From NCBI GenBank assembly GCA_023853785.1, contig JAJIRX010001082.1, forward strand, positions 1 to 29,716: a stretch of DNA of 29,716 bases. Reading direction: 5' to 3'. The notes beneath the pieces are model-generated. The model was not told the DNA's origin. It did not search any database and saw nothing but the letters and a program-made list of their open reading frames with translations. The stretch comes from Psilocybe azurescens (lineage: Eukaryota > Basidiomycota > Agaricomycetes > Agaricales > Agrocybaceae). Positions 1-11,088 of this stretch are shown here, piece by piece (within the stretch, counting starts at the first letter, position 1; each line of letters starts with the position of its first letter). The position numbers and the translations under genes are program-made.

Positions 1-1601
1 GTTTGGTCATATGTATTATGGCTCTACGTGCGTCTATTTCTTTCTTTCTTTTAGTTGATCCTCCTTGATCCACATTTCGTTATTTTCATTCTCTTCTTCC
101 ACTCCCGAGGGTTGCATACAATGCTAAATCATATAATATCACAGACTATGCTGTAAAATTTAAACTGCACGATGCGATGCACACTCAACTGCTCCTCTGT
201 CTTGCTCCTTTCCTTTATGAGCTTTTAATTGTTCTTGAGGCACCGTCATCTCACTGTACGTGTACTCTGTTCTTGTACAAATCCCCGCTCTACGTCGACT
301 GGGCACTGTCAGCCGCAAATACATCCGCCCCTCGGCGTCGTTCGTGGACTAGATCACGTATTCAATGCCCAACAGCAGCAACAGCAGGTGCCGGGCCAGG
401 CGCAGGCGCAGCTTCTTTGAAGACATAACTGGCCAAGTTGTGCGCTTGGAATCAGTTTACCTGCTTGACCGCATGCATCTTGCCACACAACGCATATTGT
501 ATATGAGACATTCGATACACGCTGGGGACGAGGGCTTTACGTGAGTGGGTATAGCAGGAGGGACTCGTTTGCCTTCCAATTATCACCATGAGCTTATTAT
601 GTTAGATTGTTTAGCTGATCACAGGATGAAGTTTAAGGCTATAGGAGACAACTAGAGGGCGGATCGGAGCGTTTGAAGGGATTGGTTATGAGAGACCAGC
701 GAAATTTTACCAGATGTGCAGAATGTTGAAGATTCAGGTAGGGAGGTGCTATTGGCTATCAAGCAGCTGTTCGAGTTGGCAGTTATGTACAAACTAGGTA
801 TATATTCTCCGTGGGAGCATTCATTTCGTCACCTTGAGAGCCATTCTGGGGCTGCCTGGCCTCTTCTCCAGCATGGACCTATAAACTTAGAATGCAACAT
901 GGCCGAAGCTACCGATGGGTGCGAATCCAGTACGATATCTGTCATCTAACTTCATTAGGAATGGTCGATTCGGGCTTTAAAAGCTGGAGTTTGAAGCAAT
1001 AAAAGGATTCCGAAGCAATGCAAAGAGTCCAAAGTCGGTGGCAGTTTCTCTGTCTATATTTCCTTGCCAACAATCTTAGGAGAACTCAGCCTCAGGGGGC
1101 ACTTAGTGATCGCCTCAGCTTCTCGGTCTGTCATGACATAATTTCGTCCGGTGCTCGCTCAGTAGGTCATCGTATTCTTCTTTGTTCATACCTGCTCGCT
1201 GCGCATTCGGAATATGCATAGCTTAATGGCAGTGCATACTTGTATAAGACACTGTTGACACTGTCCCGGCCTAGGTATGGCATAAGTGTTATCAATTGCT
1301 TGCGATCAGCTACTTGAAGCCGATCTATACAAGGAAAGCTCCTTTGATGAACGTGCTGGTAGCTGTGGTATTTGGTTCTATTCTAGAAGAGACATTTGTA
1401 CCGCCACTAGGCTATGTGAGCGGGAACGTTGAGTTCACTATAATACCCACAATTTTCCAATGATTTGCCCCTTTGCTGTTCTGCCCCCTTCTCCGTTCTG
1501 AATCTTGTCTTGTTCGTTTCTTCTCATTCGACGCACTCGATTCGAAAGTTATAGTGATTGAAAGGATTTAACTACTCCTCTTACCTTACACTCCACTCCT
1601 C
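1..1601. other. Upstream region of NACHT copy 1, no convincing gene
   Basis: No gene can be supported in this stretch. A short open frame at about 312-420 (+) ends in a Gln-rich tail (six consecutive Gln codons, then VPGQAQAQLL and a stop). It could be a remnant of a 3' exon, but nothing upstream supports it. From about 950 to 1600 the DNA is recognisably similar to the region upstream of NACHT copy 2 (about 17320-17960, opposite strand). Shared stretches include one around the 1220 motif gcttaatggcagtgcat and one around 1358-1400. This part is therefore the duplicated 5' flank, and presumably the promoter, of the NACHT gene. I see no clear TATA element. Confidence 0.5.
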
Positions 1602-4600
1602 ATGTCTCATCCACCTAGAAATCAAATGTTCCCACAGAGCAGTAACTTCATGATCAATGGTGGTCATTTAGTAAACGTCCAAGGCGATTATCACCACAAC
1701 GTACAGCGGGACAATGGTAAGAGCTCTCTTCTGTCAAACTCACGCCCGTAGAGAATTTACTTACGTGTTCTTGAAAGGACTACACATTCTTACCCAGTAT
1801 ATCGCATCTGGCGCAATGTTCGATTCGTCTGCACGATTCCCGCCCGCAAAGTGTCATCCTGGGACACGGGAAAAAGCACTCAAGACCATAACAGACTGGA
1901 TTATCGACCCTGCTCCCGACCAGAGTGTCATATGGCTATACGGCCCAGCAGGATCTGGAAAATCAGCTATCGCACAGTCAATCGCAGAGCTTCTCTGGCG
2001 GTTATATCAAAGTCAGTATGGAGGAAGCTTTTTCTTTGCCGCCGGAGACAAAGACGGTAGGGGAGATGGCAACAAACTCTTCTCGACGCTCGCCTATCAG
2101 CTTGCAGTCCAATTCCCCACCCTACTGCCCCCTTCATAAACGACACATTGTTCAAAGATCCCATGCTTCCTACGAGGTCCATGGAAATTCAAATCAAGGC
2201 TCTTATCGTTGACCCTCTCTTACAAGTATCGAACTGGTCGACCCACACGCCTACTATTATCATAGATGGTCTCGATGAATGCGCGGATTCAACCACTCAG
2301 AAGAGCATCCTTTCGCTCATATCCTACCATGTCCGTCATCATAAAAGTACCCCTTCGATTCCTTATTGCCAGCCGTCCCGAATATTGGATCCGAGATGCA
2401 TTTGAAGTAGCGACTATTCACGATCTCACGCTGCCCATATCACTCAATGATATCGGCGACGCAAAAGGCGATATCGAGAGATATCTGGTCGCTGAATTCG
2501 CCGAGATTTGCAATAAATACAGCCGCATTATGTCGTCTGTGATGCAACCTTGGCCACCCACACGCATTGTCAAACGCTTCGTCGAAGAGGCTTCTGGCCA
2601 GTTTATCTATGCATCCACCATCGTCAAGTTTGTTGGCTACTCGTCCGACTTCTGTGACCCTCGAGAACAGCTCCGGATATTGACCACGGCTGATCCTCAT
2701 CGTGCCACTGCGTTCTCAACCCTCGACGCTCTCTATGCTGCAATTCTATCGCGTATCCCTGATACTCATCGAGCAGCACTGAAACTGGTTCTTGGCGGCA
2801 TTCTTCTCGACTTGACCGTTCAAGCAATAGAGATTTTTCTCGGAGTGGATGCTGGAGTGATATCTATCATTTTAGACGCGCTCAACTCCCCTCATTCGTA
2901 GAACAGAAGATGTTTGAAGCCGAAGAAGTATTGAAGTATTTTATGGCCCGCGTGGCTGTCCAGAAGAAACAGAAATGATGTTCTACCATTTATCATTTCA
3001 GGAATTTCTCGAGAATCAACCTCGCTCGGGACAATATTTTGTGGACGTGGACGCAATTTCTGAGCAGTTCTGGTTTACTATTTTCAATCTGATTGGGGGA
3101 TGCCTTAGAGCAGAAGCCCGAAGTTAAACAACATAGGACTTAGTAAGCTCATTCGCTTTGTCTGGAATTTATGCTAACTGATTTTATTGAACATACCAAC
3201 AGCACTATAGGCATAATGTCTTTGGAGCACTTGTTGGCCTGCATATTTTGGCCAGATGGCATTCACTCGAATATTTACACTTTACAAGATCTTTCCGAAG
3301 ACCTCGACTTGAAGTTGAAAGCCTTCATTTCTTCCAATTCGGCAAATATTTTATACGGTTCGTATTTATTGCGATTTCTGGAATTCCTTTATCCCTGCGT
3401 GACACACGCCATCCAAGCTCTACCCTATAAGAAGACTTTGGACCTCGTTAAGTCCAAAATCATACGTTATCTCGGAGCGAATGATATATTCATTATTACC
3501 CCACTCGTATTCTACGCACGGCGTAACTATGATCATCACGATGAATTAAGCGTTGACGAACTCAATCATCTTGCCGAAGTGAACCTATCGAGCGATATTT
3601 ACCATTCTTTCCTGTCTGTTCGGTGGGACTGGGAGTCGTCGGGTCCCGGCCGTGCAAAAATTCACATTCTATCCTCGTTCGATACATACCTGCGTGAATG
3701 CAAGGACGAAGCATGGCTTTCTCTATGGACCAGCCAGTCTAGACGATTCATGTGTCTTTGTTTGACTGTATTAGGTAATGATAGCATGAAGCGTGCCAGA
3801 GACCCAAATGCGTAAGTTTCATACTGCTTTGATAGATATTTTATTGACCAATTTTTCTTCTAAATCAAGCCCAAACTTGCTATCCCATGCTGAGGTTGAC
3901 ATAAGACTGTGGATTCTGGGTACCCTCTTAGATCGCAATAAAATTGGGGGATCAGGGTCAAAGAATTTACTCTCCGATGCATGGGGACGACTGTTTTTGA
4001 CACTTTTACTCGATCCCAGGCTGTGGAACATATTTCGTATACACGAATCTGACAAGAGAATAGATCCGATTGAATTTGCATTAGATGCAATGTGCTGGAT
4101 ACACAGGGCGCTAGTACGTATATATTTGTGTCTTTTACGATCATATGGCACTAACTATCATGTATCATGATTATTCCTATAGTGTGATCCTGAGTCGAGA
4201 TCGCTGATTGCAGAGTACGACACAGGTCTCGTAGGTAGAATGTCACAGGCAATAACTGGGATCTACCATCGGTTTTTTTACCTTCTTTCCAGAGCAGTCG
4301 ATATCTCACGGAACCCATTCTCATTCATTCTCAAGACGGCAACCTGGGCGCTATGCTGCATTTGATACAACCGTCCGACGATAGCAACGTATACGCCATC
4401 ATAGAGGAAGCGATTACTGATCTGCATGCAGACCTTCATCAAGATTGGTTTTTCTTTGTCAAAAATTTCACGATCGGTTCTTCGGTCGCCTTTCAGAGAA
4501 TCACTACATCGAAATCGACTCCGTTATTGAGCGCTCAAGCTGGTATCCTCACCTGGCTGCATATCTTCTTAATTGGAAGGTCAAGTCTCAATATCAACAA

Positions 4601-5054
4601 CTGCATCCACAATTCAGGGCCTATATCTCCCGGTTATATTTCTAAATACCTATCTTGGCGACTGTTTACCCTACGCATACCCAACTGAACAAAATCTGGC
4701 TGCACTCCGTGCATTACGTTTTGTCCATCACAAATCCCACGCAATGGCATGCACCTTCAAGATTCTGCGCTGGAATTAATACATTGTTATTGGTATGCCC
4801 TTATGATACGCCTTAAATCTCGTTACCTACGCTGACGCGTGCTTATGACGTAGAAATACGATCGTTCATCTCTATCGCTTGAAGAGCTTGCTGGGCTCAG
4901 GGATGGCTCGCCTCACTATTTGAAGACATTTGACTTGAAAGACCGACTCTCTAGAATGGCTGACATACTCTCGATAATGGTCGATGGGAGCGAGTTGAGC
5001 GAAGATGATGGACCAAACTTGGATGTTTGCATTCCGGAGCACATTTCCGTATAA
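1602..5054 (+). pseudogene. NACHT-domain NTPase (NLR-like), copy 1, frameshifted
   Basis: This is a STAND-class NACHT ATPase of the basidiomycete NLR-like family; relatives act as NTP-dependent signalling switches in non-self recognition and cell death. Exon 1 (1602-1716) encodes the family's N-terminal motif NFMINGGHLVNVQGDYH. The start could also be the Met codon at 1626. Further exons are about 1778-3142, 3203-3811, 3870-4113, 4183-4792 and 4854-5054, with GT-AG introns of 58-69 nt. Walker A is GPAGSGKS (about 1942-1965) and Walker B is TIIIDGLDE (about 2254-2280). Compared with copies 2 and 3, the frame is broken by 2 extra bases at about 2130, 1 extra base at about 2346, further changes at 2888-2945 and near 3095, and a lost base at 4272. 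There are more shifts in exon 5. Exon 3 and the last exon are open, and the last exon ends in IPEHISV and a TAA. No ankyrin, WD or TPR repeats are visible. Copy 1 lies inverted relative to copies 2 and 3. Confidence 0.85.
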
Positions 5055-5577
5055 TGTGTTAGGAAATCCTCCACCCCCATGGATGAAGGGCTACCCCGAA
5101 GGGACTTGGCGCAGCACAGATGCCGAATGCGCCAACCACTCCGATCCGATCCTATACAAGGCCAGCCACAACCCACCATCTAGGAGAGGCAAAAACAAAT
5201 TCTCTCGACAACTTGTTTTACAATTCGGACAGGCTGAAGTCGACGATTTTCTGAATCCAAGTGTTGCTTTCGTCTTGAAGCTCAATTGATACGTAGAGAA
5301 CACGGATGTAGAGACCTTTCTGGTGCGTCACCAGTCGTACGGGATTGGTGGAATAAGGAAGGCTGCGTGTGTATCGATGCTCAAGCTTCTGGCGTGAGCG
5401 GTCGCGCGCATGTGGTCAGATAAAGATTAGATTAGATTAAGTTCACCCGCCGACAATACCGCCAAACACGACCTACTTTGTTCCCTTTTCGTCGCGCACT
5501 TGTTGTTGTCCTTATTCTTTCTTTTCTAAGCAGTGACCCCGTTCTTGTTCTTGTTCTTATAACGGTTCCTCTGCATT
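5055..5577. repeat. 3' flank of NACHT copy 1, shared with copies 2 and 3
   Basis: This DNA is similar to the regions that follow copies 2 and 3 on their own strand: about 13150-13644 and 23640-24771, the latter interrupted by an insertion. Shared marks include gatctaatctaat-like runs, a tract reading like ttgttcccttttcgtcgcgc, and a gttcttgttcttgtt triplet run. Similarity stops sharply near aacggttcctctgcatt at about 5560-5577. That point therefore marks a duplication breakpoint or the edge of the conserved unit. A short open frame at 5005-5289 overlaps the gene end and is probably not a separate gene. Confidence 0.65.
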
Positions 5578-5732
5578 ATCTTCCCTATTAGCTACTTACT
5601 GTATGTGTACGTGACGCTCCTTCTTTCAATCTCTTACTGCCACCACACCACCACCACTACGACAACGTACTGATTATTTTATCGTCTATATCGCTCGACG
5701 CTCAATCGTTCAATTCTACGACACTACAATAC

Positions 5733-6152
5733 ATGCAGTCGACTGACGCGAGCGTGTCGAGCTGTTATAGCCAGGCGCAGTTGCAGACTACGGGCAAGAG
5801 TCGTAAGAGCAGCACGAGGAAGAAGCGTAAACGCCCCTCGTCTGTACAGATCCAGGACCAAGACGGCGACGACAGCCTCGAACAGAGCAACAACCACGAA
5901 GGAGAAGGAGAAGGTTGGCCTGCTTCCACCGAACTGTCCGAGCAAACATTGGGCGGACAGAACCCTGCCAAGCGGAGGAAGACGCGTTCCGGAATCGTTG
6001 AACGAAACCCGCATTCAGCCTCATCGCTATCCCCACCATCCTCGACGAAAACGACACTCAAAACTACACTCAAAACTCAACCTCAACCTCAAATTTACAC
6101 TCAAACTCGAACCACATCCCAATCGCAACCCCCACCCCAAAACCCCATCTAA
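5733..6152 (+). other. Possible 5' exon of the F-box gene (Ser/Lys-rich)
   Basis: This is an open frame of 139 codons rich in Ser, Lys, Gln and Pro, with a basic patch PAKRRKTRSG. N-terminal basic or disordered leaders of this sort precede F-boxes in many Agaricomycete F-box proteins. A GT-AG intron from 5997 to 6154 would join the codon for I88 in phase 0 to RKPNRTKEMDPLL and so fuse this leader to the F-box. Its donor, GTTGAA, is weak. If the leader is not spliced on, translation would begin at the Met codon at 6179. The ATG at 5733 lies in a CA-rich context downstream of an AT-rich, CT-rich leader that could be the promoter and 5' UTR. The function is not recognisable by itself. Confidence 0.4.
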
Positions 6153-6178
6153 AGCGCAAGCCCAACCGCACGAAAGAG

Positions 6179-8679
6179 ATGGACCCGCTCTTAATCCCAG
6201 ACGACGTCTTCATCGAGGTCTTCACGCACCTCTCCTCCCCGGCTGACCTCGCCGCTATCGTGCGGGTGTGCCGGCGGTTCCGCGATCTGGGGCGCACGCA
6301 GCTGCTGCGCGAGCTGCGGTGGGTGCGGGCGGAGGCGACGCGGAAGAATCTGGAGGCGTGGGAGCGCTGTGGGTGGGAGGCAGGCGAGCTGATGCTGCCG
6401 CGGAAGGTGACGGTCGGGGTGGGGTTTGATTTTGGGACGGGGCATTATGGCTTTGATGTGCGTTGCATCTTCATTTCTCTATCTCTCTCGTCTACTTTTT
6501 CTAATGGACGGATCACATACATCATCCATACGACGATGCGCACCAACAGATGACCCCGAGATGCGGCTGTACGACGCACTGTACGCCCAGCTCCCGCGCT
6601 TCACGCAGCTGCACTCTCGCGCTCGACAGCACGGTCGTCTCGCTGCACACATACGACGTCCTGCGCAGCATGCCCGCGCTGCGCACCCTCAGCCTCGCGA
6701 ACTGCACATACATCCGCCTCGCAGCCACCGGGGTTCAGAGCTCAGATCGCGGCGGGGGCAGCGCTGGCGGCAGCGAAAGCGGGCGTCGGGACGAGCACGG
6801 GCTCGGGGTGGGAGTTTGGCGGGCTGGAGTCGTTGCCATCTGTGTCTTCGTCTTTGTCGAATGCAACAGCGCCCATGATGGCGGCGCCAGCGCGCCTCGC
6901 GTGGAGCGGCTCCCGCGCGGAGTGGGCGGCGAACATGCGCATCCCGCCTGCGTACGCCTTCGCGCGGCTCCCATCACGGCGCTCGTGCTGGATAAAATCC
7001 ATAGTGGCGCCAGTGCGGGCGGGAACGATTGGGACCAGGGAAGCAACGTGTTCCATCCGATGGGACTGGTATTTGCGAGGGGTTTGGAGAAATTGCGGGT
7101 GGTGTGGACGCCCGGGGCGGCCGAGGCGTGGGCGTTTGCGTGGGCGACTTATGGGGCGGATGGTGCTGGTGCTGGTGGGAGTTGGGGCGGTGTGTTGGAC
7201 AATATTAGGGAGCTGGATGTCACCATCCCCATGCTCACGCGGGACCTCGTCGACTCCTTCGTAGCCTTCGTCGGGTGCTGCACGCGCACTCATGTATTAA
7301 ATACGGGCAAGGGCAAGGCACAGGAAAGAGAAGGAGAAAGGAAACGAGGAGAGGCCCGAGGATCCGCCTGGTGGTGGAACGGCATAATTTCTCGGAGCAG
7401 CATGTTGGCAGCGTCTTGGTTCCGGTGGCGGGGGTATGGAGCTATGAGGGGCCGTTGGCGATTGCGAGGACGTTTTTGGATGTCGAAGCCGACGTCGACA
7501 CCGACCAGGACACCGAGGACGAAGGCGAAGGCGCGGATGAAGGCGCAAACGCAAACGCGAATACGAACACGAACACAAACACGGACATGCATTTACGCAA
7601 AGTCGTCATGACCGAGTCCTCGAGCTGCCCGCGCTCCTGCGCGGCCTCGAGCATCTCCCCAAGAGCGTGCAGGCGCTGGAGGTGCGGATGCGGACGTGGG
7701 ACGTGGAGGTGCTCTTTGCGGTGCGCGAGCTGTTTCGGGACGTGCGGGAGCTGGTGGTGAGATATGGCAGGGGCGAGTTTGGCGGGGTGAGTCGGGGTTG
7801 CTTTCTCCTCTCTCTTTCAGTTTTCTCTCTCTTTCTTGAGATTTTATTTCCTTTGATGAGGTACTGATTGATTAATATTCGTTCTCATTTTTTAAAATTT
7901 ATATAGGACTTCTTTGTAACACTCGGCGCGAACATCCTCTTCGACCTGCCGCATCTGACCACGCTCAAGCTCATGCGGGACACATCGTGCGTGCTCCCCG
8001 TCGGCAGACACCCGGGGGCCAGGGCCAGGCGTACGCGCATGGGCACGGGCAGTGGCACGGGCATGTAGCCCAAAATCCACAGCAGCAGAATACAAACACA
8101 AATGCGAATGCGAATGCGAATGCGAATAACGCTAATGCGGGAGGGGGAGGGGGATTTGGCAAGGCGCGCCGCCGGGGAATGTGCCGGTTTATAACTACCC
8201 GAACGGGAGTGGTGGTTTGGGGCAGGGATTGGATTTGTGGGCTGATGATGATGCGGAGGAAGCGGACGGGGAGGAGGACGGGGAAGGAGGTGCGGAGGAT
8301 GATCGAGGCGGCGATGTGGGTGAAGCTGATGAGGATGCGGGTGCGGATGACGATGGCCCATCGACGCCTTCCCCGCCCCTACCTTGCACTCGCACTCGCA
8401 CTCGCAAGCCCGATCCCGTGCCAGACGAAGGTCAAAGTCAAGACCCCTTTACAATCCCAATCCTTGATGAACAGGAGCGGTCTAAGGGACTACCTCGTTG
8501 GGTGGGGCCGGTATTGTAAACGGTTGAGGTGTGTGCAGGTGTGTAGAGGTAGGGTGTGGGAGAGGGCGTTTGAGGGGATGGGTGGAGGGAGAGGAGGGTT
8601 GATGTTGGGTGATGGGTTGCGAAATTTTTGGATGTGCTTTCGCTTTTGCATTTCGCTTTTTTCTCTTTTGTGTGTTTGA
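6179..8679 (+). pseudogene. F-box protein with LRR-like body, multiple frame breaks
   Basis: The first exon (6179-6457) encodes an F-box: LIPDDVFIEVFTHLSSPADL, then AAIVRVCRRFRDL. F-box proteins recruit substrates to SCF ubiquitin ligases through Skp1. An intron follows from 6458 (GTGCGT) to 6549. Downstream, leucine-rich segments that clearly belong together lie in different frames. YDALYAQLPRFTQLH is in one frame, LALDSTVVSLHTYDVL in the next (one extra base near 6614-6618), and VERHNFSEQ with GVWSYEGPLAIARTF in another. LPALLRGLEHLPKSVQALEV is in a further frame, and a GT-AG intron at 7787-7906 then leads to FFVTLGANILFDLPHL. The last conserved piece, YLVGWGRYCKRLRCVQVC, lies in yet another frame and ends at 8679. 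Introns cannot explain all the shifts, so this looks like a pseudogene; sequencing error is the alternative. Microsatellites encode Asn-Ala, Asn-Thr and acidic runs (7545-7585, 8095-8140, 8240-8360). Confidence 0.75.
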
Positions 8680-9658
8680 TTTGATTTTTTTTTGGTTCTG
8701 ATGTCGTTCAATTTTCGAGCATGAGCACAGGCACACGGTCGTGCTATGTTTGTATGCTCTAGTTCCTTTTCTTTCCACATACCTTTCGTCTCTTTCTTTC
8801 TTCCTGCCTTTCTTGATATCGTCCTCCTCTTATTCGGTCGTGCTATGTAAATTACATACATGTAAACGTAAATGACTCTGTTATGTTTACCCTGTATTAC
8901 ATGTACAATATTGTCAATACATACAATGAATGACAGAGTTCAATCCCCTTTCAGTACACGACGCCGGACGCCCAACCCTCGACGACCCTTCACACTGGTA
9001 GCATCCCGTGAATTGTCGATCATGATATTAAATGGAATTGCAACTCTTATTCGTTTTCCGGTTCGGTTTCATCAGAACGCCGTCTGTCAAGAGTCTAGAC
9101 TTCTGGCTTGATGTGTTCCTACACAAAGGTTAAAGAATTAGAAAAGATGGAGCCGGTGCTGTGCCGGTAGATAACTCGCGGTCATACTATTACTATGCCT
9201 CGCCTGTGCCGCTGCACTCAATCTCAAAGTAAAAATACACGGAATGGAGGACCAGTGGGAAGCCGAAGCCCTGCGCAGGGTGTAGGTGTGCTTTTGGGAG
9301 TGCTTGCGTGAAGTGAAGCGCTGGGATCATGAGCTCAGGGCACCGATGGAATCCGCAAGGGGAACGACGTATGGGCACGGAGGGAGGGAAGGAAGAAAGG
9401 GGTCCACAAGTCCACGCGCACCGGTGACCTAGTCCCCGTGAGTCCCTGGACCACTTCCCTGGACTACTTAAAGTTAAAATGGAGTCACATGCTGTGAATG
9501 TGATGCGGGAATTGAATTGAATTATTGAAATAGATTGAAATTGAAAACACGATAGCGATTTTCGTTTCCCTGCAGCGTTCCCTTCTTTCTTCCTTCTTCC
9601 TTCTTCTTCAGGGTTCTGCGCAGTTCCCTTCCGAGTCTACGGAGAGTGACTGACTGAC
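8680..9658. other. Intergenic region with the probable promoter of gene A
   Basis: No gene was found. The first part is T-rich and is probably the 3' region of the F-box gene. Around 8855-8930 there are imperfect palindromic stretches built on tacatgta. A pyrimidine-rich tract at about 9567-9612 (repeated cttcttt/ccttctt) lies just before the gene A start codon at 9659, as is common in the core promoter or 5' UTR of fungal genes. Confidence 0.45.
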
Positions 9659-11088
9659 ATGGCCCCTGCCTCGTCGATACTGAGCATCTTCTCCTGCTGC
9701 CTCCAACGCAAGCCCACGGCGCCGTCATCGGGTCCTTTCGTGAGTGCATACTGTGTTGGGTTCTGTGCTGTGTTGACGGGAGACGGGATTTGGGCTGGAA
9801 TACAGGACACGGGCCCGAATGAGCATTCGCATCTAATACCAGCTACCAATGACCCGTCGCCGTGAGTGTTCTGCTTCTCTCTACCCCTCTACCCCCTGTC
9901 CTGTTCCTGCCCACGTAGGGACGACGACCTGCGCAACAGTTTCTCATATGTACTGAATACTCGTAGGTCTTCGCCGAGCGCGTATGTGGTCGACCATCAG
10001 AGGATGAAGGAGCGAATGTCGCATATCGTGCGGTCGAAAGAGGGGTGAGTGTTTTGCTGTCTCCTTCCTCCCCTCCCTTCTTTCCCCCCTTCCCTCCCGT
10101 CCTCCCGTCTTCCCCTTCGCGTTTCTTCTTTCCCTTGCACACCTTTTTTCCCACATCCTCCTTAATGAACACACAAACTAAAATGTCCCTCTCAAAAATA
10201 AAAGCAAAATGGTCAACGTCACATCCCACCTCCCGTTCAACCTGCACAACAAAAAGCTCAAATCCTCCTCGCGCTCCGCGATGGACGTGTCTACCTCCGC
10301 CTCCGCCTCGTCCTCCTCGCCCTCACGCTCGGCGTCCGCGTCGACGTCGCGCTCCGCGCGGAAGTTGAAGTTGAATCGGCCGTCGCTCAATTTCACGCCG
10401 TATACCTCCTATGCTGGGACAGGGTCTGGGAATGTGCAGGGGCATGTGGGGGCCCTTGCTGACGGGCGGGGCGGTCGTCGCCACCCCTGTATCGGGACGC
10501 GGTGCGGGAGGACCGTCCAGGTCATCGTCCCTTGCATCCCGCGAGATGTCCTTGCACGACCACGAACACGAGCACGAGGAGGGCGAGAGGTGGGGCAGGA
10601 GGACGCCGATCCTGAACGTGCGCCTCGTGCAGGGCGTGCCGTTCGTCCCTGCCGCTGCTGCTGCTGCTGCGGGGAAGAGCGCAAGGGTGGTGGGCAAGGA
10701 GGCAGATGGAACTGGAGTGGGGTCTAGGCGGGGGCGTGCGAAGCGGAAGGACGTCGGTGTCGACGTCGACGTCGATGATCAAGCTCGAGCTAATGACGCA
10801 GAGGAAGGAGAAAGACGAGAGGCCCAAGCGACCCCGCGGCTCCGCGATCCTCATCCGACCTCCTCCTCTCCTCCATCCCACTCCCGCTCCGCCCATTCCT
10901 CGTCTTCGTGTTCTTCGTCGGAGCCTTCACTCCGCTCTCCATCTCCATCTCCTTTCGTGCCTAAAACGGAGGCCGATGCAGATGCAGCCACACATCCAAT
11001 ACTTTGCGTCTCGCCCGCGTCGACGGCTGGTGTGGGAGGATTCAAGTTGCGGGATGCGGGGCCGCTGGTTGTTAGCTGGGGCGATTGA
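9659..11088 (+). CDS. Gene A: uncharacterised Cys-Cys N-terminal, low-complexity protein
   Basis: I built a four-exon model. Exon 1 is 9659-9739 (MAPASSILSIFSCCLQRKPT and on), exon 2 is 9806-9861 (contains NEHSHLIPATNDPSP), exon 3 is 9967-10044 (YVVDHQRMKERMSHIVRSKE) and exon 4 is 10205-11088. The introns are 66, 105 and 160 nt, all GT-AG, and the phases agree (EG|KMVNVTSHLPFNL). The Cys13-Cys14 pair near the N-terminus is a plausible palmitoylation site. With the LIP motif and short helical segment this recalls LAMTOR1/Ego1-type lysosomal or vacuolar anchors, but that is inference only. The rest is Ser-, Arg- and Asp-rich, with HEHEHE and VDVDVDD runs, a conserved segment RRTPILNVRLVQGVPF, and the C-terminus FKLRDAGPLVVSWGD. 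Exon 4 changes frame between about 10424 and 10520. Either one extra base is present near 10446-10452, or a 97-nt intron with a weak GTCTGG donor (10424-10520) is removed. A truncated second copy lies at 20440-21591. Confidence 0.6.
9740..9805 (+). other. Intron 1 of gene A
   Basis: The donor is GTGAGT after the Phe27 codon and the acceptor is AATACAG. The intron is 66 nt, phase 0. Removal joins SSGPF to DTGPNEHSHLIP. Confidence 0.65.
10045..10204 (+). other. Intron 3 of gene A
   Basis: The donor is GTGAGT at 10045 and the acceptor is AAAAG at 10204; the intron is 160 nt and pyrimidine-rich. Splicing restores the phrase RSKEGKMVNV. In the second copy the matching donor has become GGAGCC (near 20515), so the site is lost there. 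Confidence 0.65.

Noticed and set aside
5005..5289. 94-codon open frame downstream of NACHT copy 1
   Set aside because: It overlaps the conserved end of copy 1 in another frame, and the matching DNA in copies 2 and 3 does not keep it open.
6191..6445. Long open frames on the minus strand within the F-box gene (also 6742-7293)
   Set aside because: They are shadows of GC-rich coding sequence on the plus strand, rich in Pro, Arg and Ala, with no recognisable domain.
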